The position numbers were made by a program, and so were the translations under genes. The notes under the pieces were generated by a model, which was given only the letters and a program-made list of their open reading frames with translations, was not told the origin of the DNA and did not search any database. A DNA stretch of 7,698 nucleotides from contig JADHUD010000111.1 in assembly GCA_016784705.1 (NCBI GenBank), positions 1 to 7,698 of the forward strand, read 5' to 3'. The DNA comes from Spirochaetia bacterium (GTDB lineage Bacteria; Spirochaetota; Spirochaetia; JABMQR01). Positions within the stretch are counted from its first letter, which is position 1; each line of letters begins with the position of its first letter. Of this stretch, positions 1 through 5,818 are shown in pieces.

Positions 1-6
1 GGTACC

Positions 7-156
7 ATGTAACACTTAAATCTTAGGATTCTTACTTGGACGAGGAAGGTAACTGCAGCGTCATAATACATCACCTTAGCACGCTAGGGTTTCGTATTCT
101 TCCTTGTATTTAGCTACCAGGTTCTTCGTAAGAACCAGTAATTTTTAGTGTTACAT
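7..156. repeat. 150-nt imperfect palindrome (attC-like or MITE-like)
   Basis: The outer arms ATGTAACACT (7-16) and AGTGTTACAT (147-156) are a perfect 10-bp inverted repeat. In the same register (position i pairs with 163-i) lie AAA/TTT (18-20/143-145), TTCTTAC/GTAAGAA (29-35/128-134), ATACA-side pairs at 65-69/94-98 and a central stem at 73-80/83-90 with one G-T wobble. Sharing one centre over 150 nt is hard to get by chance. The shape recalls an integron attC site, whose ends are RYYYAAC and GTTRRRY. Here the ends are ATGTAAC and GTTACAT, each one base off, and no second site follows the next genes. A small non-autonomous transposon or structured RNA is equally possible. No target-site duplication is visible. 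Confidence 0.6.
120..136. repeat. 7-bp hairpin inside the palindrome
   Basis: GGTTCTT and AAGAACC form a perfect 7-bp stem around a CGT loop. It lies within the right half of the 150-nt palindrome and is an alternative local fold that competes with the long-range pairing of GTAAGAA. Confidence 0.5.
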
Positions 157-160
157 CGTC

Positions 161-192
161 GAAATTTCAAAATAAAATCATTTTGAAATTTC
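161..192. repeat. 32-nt perfect hairpin, AATTTC-type palindrome
   Basis: GAAATTTCAAAAT (161-173) and ATTTTGAAATTTC (180-192) are a perfect 13-bp inverted repeat around a 6-nt loop. It begins 5 nt after the 150-nt palindrome and precedes the HEPN gene. CATTTTGAAATT (179-190) recurs exactly in the hairpin at 7567-7605, so this may be a member of a dispersed palindromic repeat family. Confidence 0.7.
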
Positions 193-252
193 CTCATACA
201 AGAAAACAATGAGACAGATTTATGAGCTGTAAATAATTTTTTGAGGGTGACA

Positions 253-741
253 ATGACAAATACAAAAGAAGTTTTAATTAAACGCTTTGTAAAATTGAAA
301 AAACACTATATTGCTCTTTCAGACTACAAACAATTAATCAACGACCTTCTGCAAGGGAAAAACATATACCATAGTGAAGTTTTTGAAAAGCTTGAACCGC
401 TGGATAGAGCGGTTCTTGATGCATACTTAAAACGGTTTGCTTCAATGCAGGATTTTCTGGGTGCCAAAATATTTCCACTTCTTTTAGATATAAGTGGATT
501 AACAGCTAATAAAATGACTGAAACTCTGTTTGTTATGGAACGTGAAGAAGTTATTGACAGCCTGGAAACATGGATCGAATTAAGAGAAGTGAGAAATGAG
601 TTGGAACATGATTATCCCGAAGAATTGAATCAGGCATTAAAAGATTTGAGGTATTGTATTGATCACTTCAGCACTATGGAAAGTTACTATATTAATGCTA
701 AAACATTTGCAAAGCGTTTTATTTCGGATGAAGAGTTATGA
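253..741 (+). CDS. HEPN-domain protein, HepT-like toxin/RNase candidate
   Basis: The 162-residue product carries R114-x4-H119-x-Y121 (context RNELEHDY). This is the Rx4-6H HEPN ribonuclease motif in the Rx4HxY form known from HepT toxins, where the tyrosine is the target of AMPylation by the partner. The rest looks all-helical, with no signal peptide or membrane segment. I start at the ATG at 253 because GAGG at 243-246 sits 6 nt upstream. The TTG at 241 and GTG at 247 overlap that Shine-Dalgarno and are unlikely starts. The gene overlaps the next by ATGA, so the two are translationally coupled. In HepT/MntA systems the HEPN protein cleaves RNA and the nucleotidyltransferase neutralises it by adding AMP to the motif tyrosine. 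The protein is longer than typical HepT, so the exact HEPN subfamily is open. Confidence 0.75.
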   Translation: MTNTKEVLIKRFVKLKKHYIALSDYKQLINDLLQGKNIYHSEVFEKLEPLDRAVLDAYLKRFASMQDFLGAKIFPLLLDISGLTANKMTETLFVMEREEVIDSLETWIELREVRNELEHDYPEELNQALKDLRYCIDHFSTMESYYINAKTFAKRFISDEEL

Positions 742-1031
742 GACTTCCCGAGAGAATAAAGAATAGTATACTTCAATCTGCTCAGGAGAATTTTGGTCCA
801 GTAAGTGTTTATCTTTTTGGAAGTCGTACTGATGATACTTTGCGGGGTGGAGATATTGATATTGCTATAGATACTACCCTGCCTCATGAGCTTTTCAGGA
901 AAAAACGTGTTCTTTTTTATACAACTCTTTTAAAAAAGGGTTGTAATCTGAAAATCGATCTTGTTCAGTATAACCCTCTTAGTAGCCTTCTTATTAACAA
1001 AGAAATTGACAGCAGTAAAATTAAACTTTAG
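738..1031 (+). CDS. MNT-type nucleotidyltransferase, MntA-like antitoxin
   Basis: The 97-residue protein is a minimal nucleotidyltransferase. G28-S29 and D39-x-D41 form the GSx9DxD catalytic signature (context FGSRTDD...GGDIDIAID), and D74 in KIDLV fits the third metal-binding aspartate. Its length is normal for stand-alone MNT proteins. The start codon overlaps the stop of the HEPN gene, with only a weak GAAGAG upstream, so translation is probably coupled. In the characterised HepT-MntA pairs this protein acts as antitoxin by transferring AMP to the HEPN tyrosine. That role is inferred here from motif plus gene order (toxin first). A transfer function on another substrate cannot be excluded. 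Confidence 0.8.
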   Translation: MRLPERIKNSILQSAQENFGPVSVYLFGSRTDDTLRGGDIDIAIDTTLPHELFRKKRVLFYTTLLKKGCNLKIDLVQYNPLSSLLINKEIDSSKIKL

Positions 1032-1034
1032 AAG

Positions 1035-1051
1035 ATAAGAAAAAATCTTAT
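1035..1051 (+). terminator. Weak hairpin after the toxin-antitoxin pair
   Basis: ATAAGA (1035-1040) and TCTTAT (1046-1051) pair around an A5 loop, 3 nt after the MNT stop codon, followed by AATTTT. The stem is all weak pairs, so termination strength is doubtful. Confidence 0.25.
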
Positions 1052-1158
1052 AATTTTGAACGATATTCACTTTTTTAGAATATGAAAAGGCATATAAATA
1101 CAGTGCCAACCATGGAAATCCCGCATTCCCAAAACCGGAGGGATGAGATGCTTATCCA

Positions 1159-1716
1159 TTAATGTAATTTCTGAATCCCTTTCATCGGTGCATGTGCATT
1201 TGGTCGATCTTTAACAATGAGTGTTGTCACATCACCTTTAAACTCCCGGTTGAAAAGGATGTCATGTCCCATGCAAAGTCCGATGACTACCGCAAGGTCA
1301 ACTTTTTCCTGATTCAGCTGAGCTGCCTGATTAAGCGGGTTGCAGGAGACGCCGGAAAGTGTACTGTTTTCATTAACCTCAATTTGGCTGAAGGCTCCCA
1401 CGGTGCAGGAAACTCCTATAGTTTTCAGTCCTTTTGCGGTAAATATATCGCGTACTGCAGAAGCGGTATCTTCCATACCATAGCAGTAGGCCAGACCTAT
1501 ACGCTGGTACTTCATCAAGAGAGCAAATTCAACGAGTTCCTCAATCCGCGAAAGCGTACCGGCCCGGCCGTCGTCTACAAGAACTGCCGCAGCCTGTATG
1601 ATCTGTTGGGAACTCTCGTCATGATAAGCATCCATGTTTGCATCGAGGTCAAACTTTTCTGCACCGCAGGAGATGTTTTTACGGCATGATTTTGCTTTAC
1701 AGGCTAGGCAGTTCAT
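1159..1716 (-). CDS. DUF1847 family putative metal-binding protein
   Basis: The 185-residue protein begins MNCLACKAKSC, giving C3-x2-C6-x4-C11-x5-C17, the N-terminal cysteine cluster typical of DUF1847 proteins. Later Cys motifs (AYCYG, GVSCTVG, GVSCNPLNQA, GLCMGHD) and the terminal KDRPNAHAP also match that family. Its biochemical function is unknown to me; metal binding is the family annotation. I prefer the ATG at 1716 over the one at 1725, because AAGGA lies 8 nt before 1716 but directly abuts 1725. It is the last gene of the minus-strand cluster, separated from the thioredoxin reductase fusion by 58-67 nt containing an intrinsic terminator. It is therefore expressed by read-through or from an unseen promoter. 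The Cys-rich character fits the thiol theme of its neighbours. Confidence 0.85.
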   Translation of the reverse strand: MNCLACKAKSCRKNISCGAEKFDLDANMDAYHDESSQQIIQAAAVLVDDGRAGTLSRIEELVEFALLMKYQRIGLAYCYGMEDTASAVRDIFTAKGLKTIGVSCTVGAFSQIEVNENSTLSGVSCNPLNQAAQLNQEKVDLAVVIGLCMGHDILFNREFKGDVTTLIVKDRPNAHAPMKGIQKLH

Positions 1717-1740
1717 TTGTGACATCCTTTTTCATGCAAA

Positions 1741-1775
1741 TAAAAAACCGGCCTCCTGGAATTAAGGAACCGGTT
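1741..1775 (-). terminator. Intrinsic terminator after Trx-TrxR fusion
   Basis: Read on the minus strand, AACCGG (1775-1770) pairs with CCGGTT (1751-1746), extended inward by G-T pairs, and the stem runs straight into six T residues (1747-1742). It lies 9 nt past the stop of the fusion gene and before the DUF1847 ribosome binding site. Confidence 0.75.
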
Positions 1776-1783
1776 CAAAACTT

Positions 1784-3064
1784 TTAGATATTTTTGGATA
1801 TTGCAATTGCCGCAATAGTTCCGTCAGCAACTGCAGTAGTTATCTGCCGATAAGCCTTTGTCTTTACATCACCAACTGCATATACACCCTCAAGACTGGT
1901 CTCCATCTCATCATTAGTATTAAGGTATCCCCACTTGTCAAGCGCAAGTTTACCGTTAAAAGCTTCAATATTCGGAAGGAAACCGACAAAGACAAAGATT
2001 CCGTTGGTCCGTACCTCTTTCCGTTTGCCCGATTTTAATTCTTCCACGACAACACCCATATCCATGGTTCCGTATTTTTTGAACTCGCGGGGTTCATGCT
2101 CAAGCAGGATCTCTACATTTTCAAGTTTCTTTAGTTTTTCCTGAGCGACCATATTGGCTTGAAAGTGATCAAACTGATGCACAATGGTGATTTTCTTAGC
2201 AAATTTTGCAATAAAGAAAGTCTCTTCAATTGCTGAGTTCCCCCCCCCGATTACTACAACCTCTTTATCCTGAAAATACTTTGCATCACAGGTGGCACAG
2301 TATGAAATCCCATTTCCCCCATACTCTTTTTCACCGGGAAGTCCCAGAGGTCTTGGCCGCGAACCGGTTGCAATAACAATTTTTTTGGCTTTGATGGTTT
2401 CTACCCCATCTATGGTAACGGTTTTATTTTTGAGATCGACATTGTTTACTTCGACAGCAGCTCTAAACTCGACACCATTTGCTTTGGCCTGTTCACTCAT
2501 GTAGTGAGAGAGCATCATTCCCGGCAGCGGTTCAATAAAACCAGGGTAGTTTGATACAAGGTGTGTTGTTGCAACATAGCCGCCGGGAAGAGCAGTATCA
2601 ACCAGAATTGTCTTTACATGGGCTTGTGCAAGATAGAGACCGGCAGTGAGACCGGCAGGACCGCCGCCAAGAATCACAACATCAGTTTCAGTTTCGTATG
2701 CTTTTATTTTTGCATGAGTTATGGTTTTTTCACTCTCAGTAAGAAGTGTATCCAGGTTTTTCATGAGATCTGAACGCTTTATTCCACCGGTAAGTTTATC
2801 ACCGACAATTTTTCCATTCTCATAAAAAAGAACTGTGGGTGAACCAGTAATATCCAGTTCAGTAGCCAGTTCCCGGTTTCCCTGACGAAATATTTTTACA
2901 AAAGGAATATCTTTTCCATAAATTTCACTAAGTGCTTCATATTTTGCAGCCAGAGCCTCACAGGGAGGACACTCTGTTGAATAGAAATCTACAACAACTC
3001 TGGGTTGATTCAAAACTTCTTTTCGGTAATCTGCCGCCTGTATCTCTTTAATTAATTTTGCCAT
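1784..3064 (-). CDS. trxB: Thioredoxin-thioredoxin reductase fusion flavoprotein
   Basis: The 426-residue protein has two parts. Residues 1-110 are a thioredoxin fold with active site C32-P-P-C35 (the usual form is CGPC) and a cis-proline loop GSPT (P76). Residues 125-426 are a low-molecular-weight thioredoxin reductase: FAD motif GGGPAG (133-138), redox pair C256-A-T-C259, pyridine-nucleotide motif GGGNSA (273-278) and the C-terminal FAD signature around GVYAVGD. The family passes electrons from a nucleotide through FAD and CATC to thioredoxin, here tethered in cis. The NADPH signature HRRxxxRA is replaced by HQFDHFQA (296-303), losing all three arginines, so NADH or another donor is likely. 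AAGGAG lies 11 nt before the ATG. It follows the radical SAM gene by 52 nt and presumably keeps cluster thiols reduced. Nine consecutive G residues encode G273-G275. Confidence 0.93.
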   Translation of the reverse strand: MAKLIKEIQAADYRKEVLNQPRVVVDFYSTECPPCEALAAKYEALSEIYGKDIPFVKIFRQGNRELATELDITGSPTVLFYENGKIVGDKLTGGIKRSDLMKNLDTLLTESEKTITHAKIKAYETETDVVILGGGPAGLTAGLYLAQAHVKTILVDTALPGGYVATTHLVSNYPGFIEPLPGMMLSHYMSEQAKANGVEFRAAVEVNNVDLKNKTVTIDGVETIKAKKIVIATGSRPRPLGLPGEKEYGGNGISYCATCDAKYFQDKEVVVIGGGNSAIEETFFIAKFAKKITIVHQFDHFQANMVAQEKLKKLENVEILLEHEPREFKKYGTMDMGVVVEELKSGKRKEVRTNGIFVFVGFLPNIEAFNGKLALDKWGYLNTNDEMETSLEGVYAVGDVKTKAYRQITTAVADGTIAAIAISKNI

Positions 3065-3094
3065 GTTATTTTGATCTCCTTGTTAATATAAAAT

Positions 3095-3108
3095 CAGCCT
3101 AAAGGCTG
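3095..3108 (-). terminator. Small hairpin between radical SAM and Trx-TrxR genes
   Basis: CAGCC and GGCTG form a 5-bp stem with a 4-nt loop. On the minus strand it is followed by ATTTTAT. It could be a weak terminator or an RNA-stability hairpin that lowers expression of the downstream gene. Confidence 0.35.
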
Positions 3109-3116
3109 TCGAAAGT

Positions 3117-4427
3117 CTATTTCTGTTCTCCAAAATAGAGTGATAATCCCATACTCAGCATCTCTGTAACCGGTCGGCAATCCGGGGATTGTATTTTTCC
3201 GGATTTGTTTTTAGCGACAGATCCGCATCCGCCGCCGCAGGCAAGCTGCATAGAGCATCCGGCACATTCGGGAATAGTGGTTACATCGCGTTCTTCCCAC
3301 TGCTCTATAATCTCATCCTTTCGTGTTATGATAGGATAGAAGGTTCCCAGCGATTCACCGTCCATTCCAACAGTTGCTGTACAGGAATAGATGCGTCCGG
3401 TAAAATCAAAAGCCCACTCGGTTTTGCATGCTGGACAGGAATCAAATAATGGATTTGGTAATTCGCCATTCTCAAAGATAAATTTTGAGATTGAGAAAGC
3501 CGGACGGTGAAACTCCAGAAATTGCGGCTGTTCTTTGATGAGTTCGTAAATATCCTCATAGAGGCTGACTCTATCATATAATTTTGACTGATCTGACTGG
3601 CAGAAATGTAGTTCATAATTCCTTCCAAGCTGTGTTTTAAAAAGCGGACTGGCTGTCCATCCTTTAGCTATTGCGAAGTCTGCAAGTTCCCCAAGGTGAG
3701 GCATGTTTTCACGATCGACTACTGCACGAAGGTTGACGGGCATGCCTGCTTCCAGAGCTGCATCAATTCCGTCAACTATTTGGCTGAAGGTTCCGGTACC
3801 TCCTTTAAGCATTCGCCGTTCGTTGTGAATCTGTTCCGGTCCATCAAGAGTTACCTGTATTTCCCGAATAAACCCCTCTTTCAGGATGGGAATATAACTT
3901 TTTAATGCATATCCATTTGTAACAAAGGCCAAACCAAGCGAACGCTTAGCAGCTTCGCGGATAAGGTGTTTTATATTAGCTTTTGGAGATTTTCCCGGAA
4001 GGAGAGGTTCTCCGCCGAAAACGGTTATATATTTTTTCCTGCCGGAGAATTCTTTATCTATGTAGGAAAAAAAAGCATCAATTACTTCCGGTTGTTCCAT
4101 CTCAGTGGTATGTTCATACCCTTCCTGGTAACAATAAGTGCAGGCGAAATTACAAAAATAGGTGGGAACATAGAAAATTTGAATCTCATCGGTGTCCCTG
4201 GTATCGATAAAATCAAGATATTCACGGTTATAGAGTTTTTTTTCTTCTTCTGGATTCGATATATAGCCCTTATCGGTAAATTCGTCAATATCCGTAAAAT
4301 TTCCTGTTTGCAGTTCTTTTGCTTTTTCTGCTGTGAGAATATCTGCTTGTTTTGTCAAAGGGTTGACAATGAAATAATTGTCTGAGTCTTTAAGTTTCCC
4401 AAAAATGTTATGCTTTGAAAGTTCCAT
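3117..4427 (-). CDS. Radical SAM/SPASM peptide maturase
   Basis: The 436-residue enzyme has an N-terminal region (about 1-80; HNIFGKL...YFIVNPLT) of the kind found in peptide-modifying radical SAM proteins. The radical SAM core follows, with C92-x3-C96-x2-C99 binding the SAM-cleaving 4Fe-4S cluster, and GGEP at 138-141. The C-terminal SPASM domain is complete: C334-x9-G344-x4-C349, then C388-x2-C391-x5-C397-x3-C401, then C417, with an extra C331. Such SPASM enzymes bind two auxiliary clusters and typically form thioether or C-C links in short peptides. The start at 4427 has AAAGGA about 10 nt upstream. The gene lies 89 nt downstream of a 31-codon Cys-containing peptide gene, its likely substrate. 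An unrelated substrate such as a protein active-site residue is the main alternative. The exact reaction cannot be read from sequence. Confidence 0.92.
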   Translation of the reverse strand: MELSKHNIFGKLKDSDNYFIVNPLTKQADILTAEKAKELQTGNFTDIDEFTDKGYISNPEEEKKLYNREYLDFIDTRDTDEIQIFYVPTYFCNFACTYCYQEGYEHTTEMEQPEVIDAFFSYIDKEFSGRKKYITVFGGEPLLPGKSPKANIKHLIREAAKRSLGLAFVTNGYALKSYIPILKEGFIREIQVTLDGPEQIHNERRMLKGGTGTFSQIVDGIDAALEAGMPVNLRAVVDRENMPHLGELADFAIAKGWTASPLFKTQLGRNYELHFCQSDQSKLYDRVSLYEDIYELIKEQPQFLEFHRPAFSISKFIFENGELPNPLFDSCPACKTEWAFDFTGRIYSCTATVGMDGESLGTFYPIITRKDEIIEQWEERDVTTIPECAGCSMQLACGGGCGSVAKNKSGKIQSPDCRPVTEMLSMGLSLYFGEQK

Positions 4428-4460
4428 CTTTGTATAATCCTTTCTGATGAAGGTGATTTT

Positions 4461-4503
4461 TTATAAAAGGAGCCTGTACCCGGACCCGAAAGCCCGGGCA
4501 CAG
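4461..4503 (-). terminator. GC-rich attenuating hairpin after the peptide gene
   Basis: On the minus strand CTGTGCCCGG (4503-4494) pairs with CCGGGTACAG (4483-4474), ten pairs with one G-T, around a 10-nt loop. GCTCC and then TTTTAT follow. It lies 13 nt after the peptide stop and before the radical SAM ribosome binding site. The T-tract is short and offset, so partial termination is likely, leaving much more peptide mRNA than enzyme mRNA. Confidence 0.6.
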
Positions 4504-4516
4504 ACATCCAGGAGTC

Positions 4517-4612
4517 TTAGTCGTGACAACCTGCCACTACAACAGAATTCTTTGCGCAGCACTGAGCTACGGCTTTCTGATTAGCAGGTTTCTTGTTAAC
4601 AAGTGATCTCAT
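4517..4612 (-). CDS. 31-residue Cys-containing RiPP precursor peptide
   Basis: The ORF is short enough to be missed by standard length cut-offs. It starts at the ATG at 4612-4610, with a near-perfect AAAAGGAGGT 8 nt upstream, and ends with TAA. The product starts MRSLVNKKPANQ and ends in CCAKNSVVVAGCHD, with cysteines at 18, 19 and 29. The first 17 residues are basic and Cys-free (leader-like). The remainder is the presumed core. It sits directly before the radical SAM/SPASM gene, with a GC-rich hairpin between, the usual arrangement for a highly expressed precursor and its maturase. No Gly-Gly cleavage site, dedicated protease or peptidase-containing ABC exporter is present, so leader removal, if it occurs, is unexplained. 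The stop is TAA, so no selenocysteine reading is implied. I cannot assign it to a named peptide family. Confidence 0.8.
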   Translation of the reverse strand: MRSLVNKKPANQKAVAQCCAKNSVVVAGCHD

Positions 4613-4664
4613 AAACAATACCTCCTTTTCATTAAATTTGAGCATCTATCCAAAAAATACATTT

Positions 4665-4695
4665 TGCATAGTGCAGCATTGCAGAATAAAGTCAA
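4665..4695 (-). promoter_or_regulatory. Possible promoter for the peptide gene
   Basis: On the minus strand TTGACT (4695-4690) and TATGCA (4670-4665) resemble -35 and -10 boxes, but the spacing is 19 bp, longer than ideal. A start here would give the peptide a short leader of about 45 nt. The -35 box overlaps the hairpin at 4691-4714. Confidence 0.3.
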
Positions 4696-4714
4696 AACAA
4701 TGATTTGTTTTGAC
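4691..4714. terminator. 10-bp perfect hairpin after the methyltransferase gene
   Basis: GTCAAAACAA and TTGTTTTGAC pair perfectly around TGAT, 10 nt downstream of the methyltransferase stop on the minus strand, followed by TTTATTC. It may reduce read-through from the marR-side promoter into the peptide gene, or act as a symmetric protein site overlapping the candidate -35 box. Confidence 0.45.
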
Positions 4715-4723
4715 AGGATGTCA

Positions 4724-5377
4724 TCAGCGGCACGAACATCCGGAGGGTTTAATCCCCAGAATTGTCCAGCTGGCAACTTCAATTTCCCCTTTCGGGTATG
4801 GGTCGCTCTCCTCCAGAATATGTATATCTGAGAATCCGGCATTATTAAGCTGTTCAGCATATAGCTCTCTGGTAACAGACCCTGCCCAGCATTCAGCAAT
4901 AGCTGCCGGGTCATTTTTATACTCTTCAGGAACAGGTTCAGAGGAGTAGATATCACTTACGACAAATCTGCCGCCCTTTTTAAGAATTCTAAAGATTTCA
5001 TTCCATACGGTCTGTTTGTTGTCAGCATGATTTATTGTACAGTTGGAGATAACAAGATCAACAGAAGAGTCTTCAAGGGGGATGGTTTCCAGGTTTGATT
5101 TAAGAAAAGAGACATTCTTTGTACCTAGTTTTTCAGCATTTTTTTCTGCTTTTTTCAGCATGCCTTCTGAGATATCGATGCCATACACAAATCCTTCAGG
5201 TCCCACACTTTCTGCCATGCGAAGTGCATCTGTTCCCCGTCCGCTTCCGAGATCTACACAGGTTTCACCCTCTGCTACTTTGCTATGATTTATTGCTCCT
5301 CCGCAGGAGAGGCAGCAGCTGGTTTCAGCTAATTTTGAATATCGCAGATTTACGGCACTGCTTACTTCGGTTATCAT
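4724..5377 (-). CDS. ArsM-like SAM-dependent methyltransferase
   Basis: The 217-residue class I methyltransferase has motif I VDLGSGRGTD (41-50), an acidic SAM-ribose residue in GIDISEGML (D68) and post-motif VVSDIYSSEPVP. It is recognisably of the arsenite methyltransferase type. SNCTIN (C113) and AECWAG (C163) match the SNCxxN and GECxxG cysteines that bind As(III) in ArsM, and an N-terminal C21-C22-x2-C25 can supply the third thiol. The tail GCSCR adds C214 and C216. ArsM enzymes transfer methyl groups from SAM to thiol-bound trivalent arsenic. Here the gene is cotranscribed with a radical SAM peptide system, so modification of the peptide, or of arsenic bound to it, is an alternative. AAGGAG lies 9 nt before the ATG and overlaps the stop of marR (16-nt gap). 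At 217 residues it is shorter than most ArsM proteins. Confidence 0.85.
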   Translation of the reverse strand: MITEVSSAVNLRYSKLAETSCCLSCGGAINHSKVAEGETCVDLGSGRGTDALRMAESVGPEGFVYGIDISEGMLKKAEKNAEKLGTKNVSFLKSNLETIPLEDSSVDLVISNCTINHADNKQTVWNEIFRILKKGGRFVVSDIYSSEPVPEEYKNDPAAIAECWAGSVTRELYAEQLNNAGFSDIHILEESDPYPKGEIEVASWTILGIKPSGCSCR

Positions 5378-5393
5378 TATCTAAAACTCCTTT

Positions 5394-5798
5394 TTATAGT
5401 ACTTGTAAAAGTATGTTTAATCCGTTGTTAACGGCTGTTTTCTGTTCGATGGTAAGCTCTGAAAGAATTCGTTCTTCACAGCACTTTTTCTCTTTCTGTA
5501 TTGCCGAATTACACTTTTTACCAGCTTCTGTCAGGGAGAGGGAGAGATTCCGGCGATCATTCTCATCGGGTTTAGCCACAATAAAGCCCCGGTCAATTAA
5601 TCGGCTGATAACTCTGCTTCCCCGGGAAGGGGACAAATCCATAAGTGAGGAGAGGTTTTTTGATGAGAGCGTTTTGTGTCCGGCTATTATGGAAATACAC
5701 GCCACTTCACCAAGTGTCAGATTAAAAGCTAATCCAATCTCATCGCTGAAATTACAACGTTTTTTCAATTCAAGAATCTCATCAATCATTTTGCACAT
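5394..5798 (-). CDS. MarR-family transcriptional regulator
   Basis: The product is 134 residues, a normal MarR length. The winged helix-turn-helix spans about 44-92: LSSKNLSSLMDLSPSRGSR contains the recognition region, and DENDRRNLSLSLTEAG is the wing plus the start of the dimerisation helix. Six cysteines (2, 15, 34, 96, 106, 107), including a vicinal pair, are many for this family and suggest thiol-, oxidant- or metalloid-sensing (inference). Translation may start at the ATG at 5798, with AAGGA only 2 nt away, or at 5789, where the same AAGGA sits 11 nt upstream. The second start loses MCK. It is the first gene of the minus-strand cluster, and inverted half-sites at 5983-6011 are the likely operators for autorepression. 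Confidence 0.88.
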   Translation of the reverse strand: MCKMIDEILELKKRCNFSDEIGLAFNLTLGEVACISIIAGHKTLSSKNLSSLMDLSPSRGSRVISRLIDRGFIVAKPDENDRRNLSLSLTEAGKKCNSAIQKEKKCCEERILSELTIEQKTAVNNGLNILLQVL

Positions 5799-5818
5799 AA
5801 TCCTTATTCGTTTAACGA

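Noticed and set aside
1118..1144. ATCCC/GGGAT hairpin as terminator of the DUF1847 gene
   Set aside because: The stem is only 5 bp, with a 17-nt loop and no T-tract.
1112..1161. 16-codon plus-strand ORF starting ATGGAAATC
   Set aside because: No ribosome binding site; it converges on the DUF1847 stop and shows no coding signal.
1192..1689. Plus-strand ORF of 165 codons
   Set aside because: It is antisense to the DUF1847 gene, whose cysteine motifs are unmistakable, and no ribosome binding site fits.
4724..4726. TGA after the Cys-rich tail GCSCR as a possible selenocysteine codon
   Set aside because: It is followed immediately by a second in-frame TGA, and no selenocysteine insertion hairpin is apparent directly after it.
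4609..4956. Minus-strand ORF of 115 codons covering the gap before the peptide gene
   Set aside because: It overlaps the methyltransferase in another frame, its composition is not coding-like and it has no motif.
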